The notes beneath the pieces were generated by a model. The model had not been told where the DNA came from. It saw only the letters and a list, made by a program, of their open reading frames with translations, and ran no database searches. Source: JACMQX01 sp040385105 (lineage in GTDB: Bacteria > Pseudomonadota > Gammaproteobacteria > Burkholderiales > Burkholderiaceae_C). Taken from it: 64,000 nt of DNA. Shown piece after piece: positions 25,216 to 33,216 of the stretch. Position 1 is the stretch's first letter; each line of letters begins with the position of its first letter. Location of the stretch: contig JAZKHY010000031.1 in assembly GCA_040385105.1 (NCBI GenBank), positions 1-64,000 of the forward strand, given 5' to 3'. The position numbers and the translations under genes are program-made.

Positions 25216-25724
25216 CGGCGGTGGCCGGCGGGACCGGCTGCCATCTGGTCATCATGGGGGTGGCGGGCTGCGGCAAGTCCGAGGCCGGCCGCGCGATGGC
25301 GCAGCGGCTCAGCCTGCCCCTGATCGAGGGCGACGACTTCCACCCCAAGCGCAACATCCACAAGATGCAGCAAGGCATCGCGCTGACCGATGACGACCGG
25401 GCCGACTGGCTGCTCACGCTCGGCCGCGAGCTGGCGGGGCAGCCGCTTGGCGCGGTGCTGACCTGCTCCGCCCTCAAGCGGGCCTACCGCGACACCTTGC
25501 GCGCGGCGGTGCCGGGGCTGCGCTTTGTGCACCTGGCCATCACCGAAGCCGAATCGCTCAGGCGAGTGGCCCGGCGCTCGGACCACTTCTACCCGCCCAG
25601 CCTGGTGGCCAGCCAGTTCGAGGCGCTGCAGGACCCGGCGGCCGAGCCGGGTGTGCTGCAGCTCGACGCCACCGCGCCCGTGGAGCAACTCGCGGATGCC
25701 GCTGTGGCATGGGCCCGCGCCTGA
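25212..25724 (+). CDS. gntK: Gluconokinase
   Basis: 170 residues with a P-loop GVAGCGKSEAG, EGDDFHPKRNIHKM (substrate region), LTCSALKRAYRD and HFYPPSLVASQFEALQDP. It phosphorylates gluconate to 6-phosphogluconate with ATP for the pentose phosphate or Entner-Doudoroff pathways. Follows a TetR regulator with overlapping ATGA. Confidence 0.93.
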   Translation: MTAVAGGTGCHLVIMGVAGCGKSEAGRAMAQRLSLPLIEGDDFHPKRNIHKMQQGIALTDDDRADWLLTLGRELAGQPLGAVLTCSALKRAYRDTLRAAVPGLRFVHLAITEAESLRRVARRSDHFYPPSLVASQFEALQDPAAEPGVLQLDATAPVEQLADAAVAWARA

Positions 25725-25768
25725 ACGCTCGCCGCAGGGGCATCAGCCCATCCAGGAGTTCAACAATC

Positions 25769-25782
25769 CGTAATCGATTACG
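25769..25782. promoter_or_regulatory. 14-bp perfect palindrome upstream of MBL-fold gene
   Basis: CGTAATCGATTACG lies 33 nt before the ATG at 25816, followed by AT-rich TTAGGTTAAATATT. The symmetry and AT content in GC-rich surroundings suggest an operator; the regulator is unknown, though a TetR gene lies just upstream. Confidence 0.5.
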
Positions 25783-25815
25783 ATTAGGTTAAATATTCTG
25801 CCCACAGGAGACCCC

Positions 25816-26805
25816 ATGTCCAAAGCATTCGCAAGCCAGGCCGACCTGGCCGACAAGAAAATCACGTTCGAGCAGCTCAGCCCGCATTGCTGGGCCTACA
25901 CGGCCGAGGGCGACCCGAACTCCGGCGTCATCATCGGCGACAAGTACGTCATGGTCAGCGACTGCACCGCCACGCCCGACATGGCGCGCGACCTGATCGC
26001 CCGCATCCGCGAGGTGTCGGACAAACCCATCAAATATGTGCTGCTGACGCATTACCACGCAGTGCGGGTGCTGGGCGCGAGTGCCTACTTCGCCGAAGGC
26101 GCGACGGAGGTCATCGCCAGCCAGGGCACGCTGGACCTGATCATCGAGCGCGGCAAGGAAGACATGCAAAGCGAGATGGAGCGCTTTCCGCGCCTGTTCC
26201 GCGGCGCCGAGGGCGTGCCCGGCCTGACCTGGCCGACCCTGGTCATCGGCGGCGGCAACCCCGTCAAGGGTGAGGTGCCCGGCAAGCTCACGCTGGACCT
26301 GGGCGGCGTCAAGGTGCAGGTCTGGCACCCGGGCCCGGGCCATACCCGCGGCGACACGATTGCCTGGGTGGAAGAAGAGAAGGTGCTGTTCTCGGGCGAC
26401 CTGGTCGAATACCAGGCCGGCGTCTATACCGGCGATGCGCATCTTGAAGAGTGGCCTGCCACGCTGGAAGCCCTGCGCGCGCTCAGGGCCGAGGCCATCG
26501 TGCCGGGCCGGGGCGAAGCCATGAAAGGCCTGGATGCGGTGAACAAGGCGCTCGACTACACGAAGCAGTGGGTCGAAACGCTGTACCGCTGCGGCAAGGA
26601 AGCCGCCGCTGCCAACATGGACCTGAAGGCCGCCATGGCCCATACCCGCAAGAGCATGGACCCGGTGTTCGGCCAGGTGTTCATCTATGAGCACTGCCTG
26701 CCGTTCGACGTGAGCCGTGCCTACGACGAGGCCAAGGGCATCAAGAACCCGCGCATCTGGACGGCAGAGCGCGACCAGGAGATGTGGGCGGCATTGCAGG
26801 CCTGA
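25816..26805 (+). CDS. Metallo-beta-lactamase-fold hydrolase with altered metal motif
   Basis: 329 residues. The MBL fold is clear: CTATPDMARDLIARI, LLTHYHAVRVLGASAYF, PGPGHTRGDT and LFSGDLVEY. The normal HxHxDH metal motif reads HYHAVR: the two upstream His are kept, but the Asp and last His of the second metal site are lost, while the later His (GPGH) and Asp (SGD) remain. A mononuclear or substrate-specialised enzyme is therefore likely. Substrate unknown. A ribosome site (AGGAG) and a palindromic operator candidate precede the ATG. Confidence 0.85.
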   Translation: MSKAFASQADLADKKITFEQLSPHCWAYTAEGDPNSGVIIGDKYVMVSDCTATPDMARDLIARIREVSDKPIKYVLLTHYHAVRVLGASAYFAEGATEVIASQGTLDLIIERGKEDMQSEMERFPRLFRGAEGVPGLTWPTLVIGGGNPVKGEVPGKLTLDLGGVKVQVWHPGPGHTRGDTIAWVEEEKVLFSGDLVEYQAGVYTGDAHLEEWPATLEALRALRAEAIVPGRGEAMKGLDAVNKALDYTKQWVETLYRCGKEAAAANMDLKAAMAHTRKSMDPVFGQVFIYEHCLPFDVSRAYDEAKGIKNPRIWTAERDQEMWAALQA

Positions 26806-26842
26806 GCCCCGCCAGCCTGCGGTGGCCTGGCGTTGGCGGGGC
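26806..26842. terminator. Bidirectional hairpin between convergent MBL and BLUF genes
   Basis: GCCCCGCCA (26806-26814) pairs perfectly with TGGCGGGGC (26834-26842) between the two stop codons. There is no clear T run, so it may be a 3'-end-stabilising or Rho-assisted terminator. Confidence 0.6.
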
Positions 26843-27235
26843 CTAGTGGTCCAGGTCGAGCACCGGGATCAGGCCCAGGAAATGCTGCAGCGCCGCCTCG
26901 CCGTCTTTCGCGGCAAGCAGTGTCAGCGCATCCTCCTGCTCGGCAGGCACATAGCCCATGCCAAAGCGCAGGAAGCGACGCTCGGCCAGCGGCGCATAGT
27001 GCAGGATTTCCATGTTGATGTGCCGGGCGTCGGTGCGGATGTGCTCCACCAGGTCGAAGACGAGGTCGCGCGCGCCTTCCAGCAGCTGGGCGAAGCGCGC
27101 GCCGTCAAACATGGTGAGGCCCGTGACGCCGTTGTCCTGGTTGTACCGCCGCGCCTGCGCCATGATGGCGGAGACCACCGTCACCGGTGTGCCGGGCGCA
27201 AGGTTGCTCACATAGAGTATTTCGTAGAGTTTCAA
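26843..27235 (-). CDS. BLUF-domain blue-light sensor
   Basis: A 130-residue single-domain BLUF protein. BLUF domains bind FAD and respond to blue light by rearranging a Tyr-Gln hydrogen-bond network. The key residues are in place: Tyr8 in EILYVS, a flavin-binding Asn in RRYNQDNGVTGLTMF, and Gln in FAQLLEG. No output domain is fused, so it must act through a partner. The start is TTG at 27235 with AGGAG about 10 nt upstream. Divergent from an FNR-type regulator; a functional link is possible but unproven. Confidence 0.9.
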   Translation of the reverse strand: MKLYEILYVSNLAPGTPVTVVSAIMAQARRYNQDNGVTGLTMFDGARFAQLLEGARDLVFDLVEHIRTDARHINMEILHYAPLAERRFLRFGMGYVPAEQEDALTLLAAKDGEAALQHFLGLIPVLDLDH

Positions 27236-27354
27236 GTCGCATCATTCTCCTGGCGGTGAATGTAGGATTGTTGTAACAGCGCCGCAATGTCAAAAGACAC
27301 TGTGCCGCGGTTGCGGGAAGCACGACAATCCTTTCGCAGCAATCACAGGACACC

Positions 27355-28119
27355 ATGGCAAGCCCCCCGATTCCCATCCAGGCCGAAACCTGCCCCGCAA
27401 GCTGCCACGAATGCCGGTTGCGCACGACGGACGCCTTCTCGGCGGTGACCGCCGGCGAGCTGGCGTTCATCGAGAAGCTGCGTGTGACGACCATCAAGGT
27501 CGACGCCGGGCGCGACATCATTTCCGAGCAGAAGAGCACCGGCAAGATCTACACCCTCTACGCCGGCTGGGCGTTCCGCTACAAGACGCTGAGCGACGGC
27601 CGGCGCCAGATCATGAACTTCCTGCTGCCGGGCGACCTCGTCGGCCTGCAGGAGAAGTTCGCCGATGGCGCCACCAGCGGCGTGCAGGCCGCCACCGACG
27701 CCATGCTCTGCGTCTTCCCGCAGGACGGGCTGTGGGAGATCTTCCGCCAGCACCCCAGCCTCGGCTATGACGTGACCTGGCTGGCCGCGCGCGAGGAGAA
27801 CATGCTCGACGAAAACCTGCTGACCACCGGCCGGCGCAACGCGATGGAGCGGGTGGCGATGCTGCTGCTGCACCTGTTCCGCCGGGCGCACCGGGTGGGC
27901 TTGACGAAAGACGGCGAGGTGGACTTCCCGTTCAACCAGCAGCACATCGCTGACGCGCTGGGCCTGTCGCTGGTCCACACCAACAAGACGCTGCGCCGCC
28001 TGCACCGCCTGGGGCTGCATGAGATCCGCGACGGGCGGCTGCGGGTGATCAACCCCAAGGCGCTGCAGCGCATCGCCGACTACTACGACAAGCCGCTGCG
28101 CCAGGTGCCGCTGCTTTGA
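27355..28119 (+). CDS. Crp/Fnr-family regulator with N-terminal cysteines
   Basis: 254 residues: cyclic-nucleotide-binding-like beta-roll (about 35-150), long dimer helix and C-terminal winged HTH (FNQQHIADALGLSLVHTNKT). The N-terminus has CPASCHEC (Cys13, 17, 20) and a further Cys in AMLCVFPQ near residue 122, an arrangement resembling the iron-sulfur ligands of oxygen-sensing FNR. Cys spacing differs from E. coli FNR, so cluster binding is inferred. It likely controls respiration-linked genes; an FNR-like box is present at 4699. Confidence 0.85.
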   Translation: MASPPIPIQAETCPASCHECRLRTTDAFSAVTAGELAFIEKLRVTTIKVDAGRDIISEQKSTGKIYTLYAGWAFRYKTLSDGRRQIMNFLLPGDLVGLQEKFADGATSGVQAATDAMLCVFPQDGLWEIFRQHPSLGYDVTWLAAREENMLDENLLTTGRRNAMERVAMLLLHLFRRAHRVGLTKDGEVDFPFNQQHIADALGLSLVHTNKTLRRLHRLGLHEIRDGRLRVINPKALQRIADYYDKPLRQVPLL

Positions 28120-28239
28120 TGGCCGTGTAGTCCGTGACCCACGCGCACAGCGTGCGGGGGCCGACACTGCCACCACCTTCCTGCTCCTAAGCTCGGATTG
28201 TGGCGCCCATGTGGCGCCGTTACCTCACAAGGAGTTCCC

Positions 28240-28512
28240 ATGATCCCCAGCAAACCAGCCAAACCCGCCAGCCCCCAGACCGCCTCCACCGAATCGGGCA
28301 AGGGCAGCGCGACCAACCCGGCCAAGGGCCAGATGGGCGAGGGCAGCTATGAAGGCACGCGCGATTACCAGAAGAGCATCAAGGACTACCTGCAGGAAGC
28401 CGATGTCCAGCGCGATGCCCGCGCTGCCAGGCCCTCGTCAGCTGCCGAAGCCGCGGAACTGGAACGCGCCGAGAAGGAAGGCAAATCGCATTCGCGCGCT
28501 TCAGGCGAATAG
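28240..28512 (+). CDS. Hypothetical hydrophilic, probably disordered protein
   Basis: 90 residues with a strong AAGGAG site before the ATG. Rich in Ala, Ser, Lys, Glu and Gly, with no hydrophobic core, signal peptide or motif. GEGSYEGTRDYQKSIKDYLQ is the only conserved-looking stretch. Resembles small stress-associated hypotheticals of Burkholderiales; function unknown. Confidence 0.7.
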   Translation: MIPSKPAKPASPQTASTESGKGSATNPAKGQMGEGSYEGTRDYQKSIKDYLQEADVQRDARAARPSSAAEAAELERAEKEGKSHSRASGE

Positions 28513-28527
28513 CCCTGCACGCTGCGT

Positions 28528-29394
28528 CTAGCGCGAGCCGGCGAGGACGCGGAAGTCTTCTTCATAGCCTTGCAGCGTCTTCACGGCTTTTGCGCGCTGG
28601 GCGGGCGTGGTGCTGTTATGCAGGTCGGCAATGGCTGCACAGCCCTCGAGCGTGAGCGTTCCGATATAGGCGCGGTACCCGGCGTCGGGCGAGTTGAGCA
28701 GCCTGTCGAACAGGGACCGCATGTCCTCCCTGACCCTGGCTTCGGGCACCTGCACGCCGGAGCCTGCTGCAAACGCGCGCAAGGTCGCCAGCGAGTCCTG
28801 CTGCCGCCGGACCGTTTCGCGGTAGCTGGTGGCAGCATCGAATGACGAGCGGGAGATGCTCTGGCGTATTGCCGCGAGCTGCCGCTCCTGCATGCCGCCA
28901 TAGAACATCTCGGCCCGCTTGACGGCCTCGTTCACGCGGTGGGCGGTCCGCTTCTGGGCGGAGCCTTCAAGCCATTCGGAGCGCCATTTCCGGTTGCGTT
29001 TTTCCAGGTGCTTTTCAAGCACGGTGATCTGCTGGGCATCAAGCGTCGGGGCGATGGCCATGACCGTGGGCTCCAGGCGCTCCAGCACCGCCAGCGCCCG
29101 GGTGCGGCCTGTGCCGAAGAGTTCGCACACCTGCTCGCGGCTGACCTCGCCGGGTGCCAGCGCCTGCGCGCGGCGCAGCAGCTCGGCATAGGCGGGCAGT
29201 TCGCTGCGGCGGTGCCAGGCCTGCAGCGCATCGAGGTCGGCGCGCACCCGCAGGGTCTGGTCGTCGTTGAAGTCGAAGTAGCTGTCCAGCCACCAGTAGA
29301 GCGCGTCCGGTGCCTGGTTGTAGGCCAGCCTTACCATGCCGCAGCCCTGCAGCGTGGCGGCCACCAGCATCAGGCCGATAATCCGGGAAAACAT
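28528..29394 (-). CDS. DUF6279-family lipoprotein
   Basis: About 288 residues from MFSRIIG (an ATG at 29409 is equally possible). The N-terminus is a lipoprotein signal with lipobox LQGC. Then come LAYNQAPDALYWWLDSYFDF and a long helical region, all typical of DUF6279. Envelope-located; function unknown. It faces glmU with start codons almost touching. Confidence 0.8.
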   Translation of the reverse strand: MFSRIIGLMLVAATLQGCGMVRLAYNQAPDALYWWLDSYFDFNDDQTLRVRADLDALQAWHRRSELPAYAELLRRAQALAPGEVSREQVCELFGTGRTRALAVLERLEPTVMAIAPTLDAQQITVLEKHLEKRNRKWRSEWLEGSAQKRTAHRVNEAVKRAEMFYGGMQERQLAAIRQSISRSSFDAATSYRETVRRQQDSLATLRAFAAGSGVQVPEARVREDMRSLFDRLLNSPDAGYRAYIGTLTLEGCAAIADLHNSTTPAQRAKAVKTLQGYEEDFRVLAGSR

Positions 29395-29407
29395 GGAGAA
29401 CAGTTGC

Positions 29408-30793
29408 ATGGCAGAAGTAGATGTCGTCATCATGGCGGCGGGCAAGGGCACCCGGATGAAAAGCAGGTTGCCCAAAGTGTTGCACAGGCTGGGCGGCCGC
29501 GCGCTGCTGGACCATGTTGTCCATACCGCGAAGCAGGTGGGCGCGCGAAAGACGATCATCATCACGGGCCATGGCGCCGACGCGGTGGAGACCGCCACCG
29601 CCGCGCAGGGCATCTCGTTTGTGCGGCAGGAGCCGCAGCTGGGCACCGGCCATGCGGTGCAGCAGGCCGTGCCGCACCTTGCGGACGAGGGCATCACCCT
29701 CATCCTCAATGGCGATGTGCCGCTGATCCAGGCGCAGACAGCCCGCGAGCTCATCCTCGCATGCGGTGGCGGCAAGCTGGCGCTGCTGACGCTGAGCATC
29801 GCCGACGCATCGGGCTACGGCCGCATCCTGCGCGGCAGTGACGGCGCGGTGACCGGCATCGTCGAGCACAAGGACGCCACACCCGCCCAGCGCGGCATCC
29901 GCGAGTTCTATACCGGCGTGATGGCCGCGCCCAGCGGGCTGCTCAAGGGCTGGCTGGCGCGCCTGACCAACAGCAACAGCCAGGGCGAGTATTACCTGAC
30001 CGATGTGGTGGCCATGGCGGTGGCCGATGGCGTTGGCGTGGTGGCTGCGCATCCGCAGTCCGAGGCCGAAGTCACCGGCGTCAACAGCCCGCAGCAGCTG
30101 GCCGAACTGGAGCGGGTGTACCAGATCGGCCGCGCGCGCCAGCTCATGGAGCAGGGCGTGCGGCTGGCCGACCCGGCACGCCTGGATGTGCGCGGCGAGC
30201 TGGCCTGCGGCGCCGATGTGGAGATCGACGTCAACTGTGTGTTTGAGGGCAGCGTGTCGCTGGGCGACGGTGTGAAGATAGGCGCCAACTGCATCATTGC
30301 CAATGCAGCGATCGGCCCCGGCGCCGTGATCCACCCCTTCACCCACATCGACGGCGAGAAGCTCGGCGTGCAGGTCGGCGAAGGCGCGCTCGTCGGGCCG
30401 TTCGCCCGGCTGCGGCCCGGCGCTCAGCTGGGCGCTGAAGTGCATGTCGGCAACTTCGTCGAGGTGAAGAATTCCACGCTGGCCCGCGGTGCCAAGGCCA
30501 ACCACCTGGCCTACCTGGGCGATGCCACCGTAGGCGAGCGGGTCAACTACGGCGCGGGCAGCATCACCGCCAACTACGACGGCGCCAACAAGCACCGCAC
30601 GGTGATTGAAGACGACGTCCACATCGGCAGCAATTCAGTGCTGGTCGCGCCCGTCACCATTGGCAGGGGCGGCACGGTGGGCGGCGGCTCGACGATCACC
30701 AAGGACACCGCGCCGGGCGCTCTGTCGGTGGCGCGCGGAAAGCAGCTGAGCGTGCCGAACTGGCAGAGGCCGGTGAAGAAACCAAAGGGATAG
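29408..30793 (+). CDS. glmU: Bifunctional UDP-N-acetylglucosamine pyrophosphorylase/glucosamine-1-phosphate acetyltransferase
   Basis: 461 residues. The N-terminal uridyltransferase has MAAGKGTRMKSRLPKVLH; the C-terminal left-handed beta-helix acetyltransferase has NYDGANKHRT with the catalytic-site His and Tyr. It makes UDP-GlcNAc for peptidoglycan and LPS from glucosamine-1-phosphate. glmS, the first enzyme of the route, is 24 kb away in the same window. GGAGAAC precedes the ATG. Confidence 0.97.
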   Translation: MAEVDVVIMAAGKGTRMKSRLPKVLHRLGGRALLDHVVHTAKQVGARKTIIITGHGADAVETATAAQGISFVRQEPQLGTGHAVQQAVPHLADEGITLILNGDVPLIQAQTARELILACGGGKLALLTLSIADASGYGRILRGSDGAVTGIVEHKDATPAQRGIREFYTGVMAAPSGLLKGWLARLTNSNSQGEYYLTDVVAMAVADGVGVVAAHPQSEAEVTGVNSPQQLAELERVYQIGRARQLMEQGVRLADPARLDVRGELACGADVEIDVNCVFEGSVSLGDGVKIGANCIIANAAIGPGAVIHPFTHIDGEKLGVQVGEGALVGPFARLRPGAQLGAEVHVGNFVEVKNSTLARGAKANHLAYLGDATVGERVNYGAGSITANYDGANKHRTVIEDDVHIGSNSVLVAPVTIGRGGTVGGGSTITKDTAPGALSVARGKQLSVPNWQRPVKKPKG

Positions 30794-30801
30794 GTCCTGT
30801 C

Positions 30802-31587
30802 CTAGGCCCCCCTGAATGACGGCTTGCGCTTCTCGATGAATGCGCTGCAGCCTTCATGCGCGTCCTCGCTGTCAAACACGAGGCTGATGGTGGCGGCCTC
30901 GTGCGCCAGGGCTGCGGGAAGGGGCATGTCTGCGCCGTGGAGCATAGAGCTCTTGAGGAACTTGAGGGCGACGGGTGATTTTTCGGCAATCCGCGCTGCG
31001 AGTTTGAGGGTTTGATCCAGCAATTGGTCCCCGGGTACGGCCTGGTTGACCAGGCCCATCGCAACGGCTTCGTCTGCGCCGAGGAAGTCGCCGGTGAACA
31101 TCAGCAGCTTGGCCTGGCACAGGGGCAGCTGGCGCATCAGCCGCTGCGATCCGCCACCGCCCGGGAAGATGCCGAGCTTGATTTCGGGCAGGCCGATGCG
31201 GGCTTCGCTGGCCATGAGGCGGATGTCAATGGTCAGCATGAATTCCATGCCACCGCCCAGCGCCCATCCGTTCACTGCGGCAATCGTTGGCTTGCTGCAG
31301 GCCTCAAAGCGCCTGAAGACGCGGTGTACGGTTTCAGAGAACTCGTTGTAGTGCTGCAGGCCGCGCCGGGCATTGAGATCCTTGATATTGCCGCCGGCGA
31401 TGAAGGCCTTGTCATTCACGCCTGTGACGACGATGACGCGCACGGCGGCGTCCTGCTCAAGCACGGTCAGCGCCGCTTCCATGGCCAGCAGCATGGGCAC
31501 ATGCAAGGTGTTGAGTTCATCCGGGTTATTGAAGCGCATCAGCCCGATGTGGCCGATGGTTTCAGTGTTGACGAGGTCGGGCTTCAT
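30802..31587 (-). CDS. Enoyl-CoA hydratase/isomerase family protein
   Basis: 261 residues with the crotonase fold: AFIAGGNIKDL (oxyanion loop), NGWALGGGMEF and EIKLGIFPGGGG with the catalytic Glu position. It hydrates or isomerises 2-enoyl-CoA esters. It is the last gene of the catabolic gene series that begins at LivF, and its 5' end overlaps the isomerase gene by 26 nt. Confidence 0.9.
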   Translation of the reverse strand: MKPDLVNTETIGHIGLMRFNNPDELNTLHVPMLLAMEAALTVLEQDAAVRVIVVTGVNDKAFIAGGNIKDLNARRGLQHYNEFSETVHRVFRRFEACSKPTIAAVNGWALGGGMEFMLTIDIRLMASEARIGLPEIKLGIFPGGGGSQRLMRQLPLCQAKLLMFTGDFLGADEAVAMGLVNQAVPGDQLLDQTLKLAARIAEKSPVALKFLKSSMLHGADMPLPAALAHEAATISLVFDSEDAHEGCSAFIEKRKPSFRGA

Positions 31588-32230
31588 GCTTGTCTCCTGG
31601 GCTGTCGTGGCCGCGCGGTTGGTTGCCTGCTGCGAGCTTCGCGGCGATCTGCGGCAGGCGGTCCACGCCGAAGAACGGCTCGCCGTCGATGATGACAAAT
31701 GGCGAGCCAAAGACTTTCCGCTCCACGGCAGCAGCAATGGCATCCTGCAGCAGGGTCCTCGCTTCAGCGGCCTGCAGATGGTTGCGCACCACCCCTGCAT
31801 CACCAAGCGCCGCAGTCTGGTCGCAAGCCAGTTGCGCCACCACCTGGAGGTCGGTTATGTCGAGCCCGCCGCTGAAGAACCCGCGCAGCGCAGCGTGCGC
31901 AAAGGGCACTGCCGCGCCGGGCGCATGTTCACGCAGCAGGTAGAAGGCGCGTGCGGCGTGCTGGGTCACCGCCGGAAAGCTGGGCGGCAGCCTGTAGTCC
32001 ACGCCCAGGAACCGGGCAGAGCGGGCAAAGTCTGCCGTGGTGTATTCAAGCTTGACGGGGTGCTCAAGCGGTGCGGGCAAGCCCAATGCGCGCAGCGCGG
32101 CAAACAGCAGTACCGGCCGCCAGGTGACGGTGCGGCCATGCCCCGCGGCCAGCGCGTCGATCTTCTCCGACATGAAGTAGCCGTACGGCGATGCGAAGTC
32201 AAAGTAGAAGTCGATGGGCTGCACCGTCAC
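31562..32230 (-). CDS. 2-hydroxychromene-2-carboxylate isomerase family (DsbA-fold) protein
   Basis: 222 residues, GTG start. DFYFDFASPYGYF contains the catalytic Ser that replaces the DsbA Cys; FGSPFVIIDGEPFFGVDRL closes the domain. Known members isomerise aromatic-degradation intermediates using glutathione. Within this acyl-CoA operon the true substrate is uncertain. Confidence 0.85.
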   Translation of the reverse strand: MTVQPIDFYFDFASPYGYFMSEKIDALAAGHGRTVTWRPVLLFAALRALGLPAPLEHPVKLEYTTADFARSARFLGVDYRLPPSFPAVTQHAARAFYLLREHAPGAAVPFAHAALRGFFSGGLDITDLQVVAQLACDQTAALGDAGVVRNHLQAAEARTLLQDAIAAAVERKVFGSPFVIIDGEPFFGVDRLPQIAAKLAAGNQPRGHDSPGDKHEARPRQH

Positions 32231-33216
32231 GCTCCGGCTTGCGCAATGCTGCGCCGCACAGCCGGGCTGCGGCCCAGTTTGCAGGCTTCGTCATACTCGC
32301 CGGCGATGCGTGCGACAAGCGTTGCCACAGGCGGCGCGTCATGGATGGTGGCAATGCCCTGGCCGGCGCTCCAGAGGTCTTTCCAGAGTTTGGCGCTGGT
32401 GTCGGTGAGGGACGACATGTCGGGGCTCTTTGGCGGCAGTGTGGCAACGTCAATGCCCCACTTGTCGAGCGAGGGCTTGAGGAAGTTGGCATGCACGCCC
32501 GAAAGCCTGTCGGTGTAGACCAGGTCGGACACATCGCTGTCGATCACCATCTGCTTGAATTCCTGCTGGGCGTTGGACTCCTGTGTGGCGATGAAGCGTG
32601 TGCCCATGTAGACAAGGTCGGCTCCCAGCACCTGGGCTGCGCGGACCTGGTGACCGTCGTTGATGCCGCCGCCAAGCACCAGGCAGCCGTCCCAGAACTC
32701 GCGGATCTCGCGCACCAGTGAAAAAGCGCTCTGGCTGGAGGCATGGCCGCCCGCGCCCGCGCCCACGCAGATCAGGCCGTCCACGCCTGCATCAACGGAT
32801 TTGCGGGCATGCGCTGCGCTGGTCACGTCGCAGAACACCGTGCCGCCATAGGCGTGCACCGCTTCCACGACCTTGCCGGGGTGGCCGAGGCAGGTGATGA
32901 CAAAGGGCACCTTGTGCTTGATGACGAGTGCAAGATCGGGCTCAAAGCGCGGGTTGGTCCGGTGCACGATCAGGTTGACGCCGTAGGGTGCGGTCACGGC
33001 AGCAGGGTGTTGCAAGCGGAAGGCGGCCAGGTCGGCCTCCATGCCGGTCAGCCATTGGTCCAGCTGCTCCGAGGTTCGCGCATTCACATGGGGAAAGGTG
33101 CCGACCACGCCGGCCTTGCACTGCGCAGTGACGAGCGGCGGGAACGACACGAGGAACATCGGCGAGCCGATGACCGGGACAGACAGGGCGTTGTCAAAGA
33201 GTGTGGGAAGGGGCAT
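32227..33216 (-). CDS. Nitronate monooxygenase family flavoprotein
   Basis: 329 residues, TIM-barrel FMN enzyme: VIGSPMFLVSFPPLV at the N-terminus, PYGVNLIVHRTN, CVGAGAGGHAS (FMN phosphate loop) and LGGGINDG. It oxidises alkyl nitronates or acts as a related flavin oxidase. Overlaps both neighbours (4 and 23 nt). Confidence 0.87.
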   Translation of the reverse strand: MPLPTLFDNALSVPVIGSPMFLVSFPPLVTAQCKAGVVGTFPHVNARTSEQLDQWLTGMEADLAAFRLQHPAAVTAPYGVNLIVHRTNPRFEPDLALVIKHKVPFVITCLGHPGKVVEAVHAYGGTVFCDVTSAAHARKSVDAGVDGLICVGAGAGGHASSQSAFSLVREIREFWDGCLVLGGGINDGHQVRAAQVLGADLVYMGTRFIATQESNAQQEFKQMVIDSDVSDLVYTDRLSGVHANFLKPSLDKWGIDVATLPPKSPDMSSLTDTSAKLWKDLWSAGQGIATIHDAPPVATLVARIAGEYDEACKLGRSPAVRRSIAQAGA

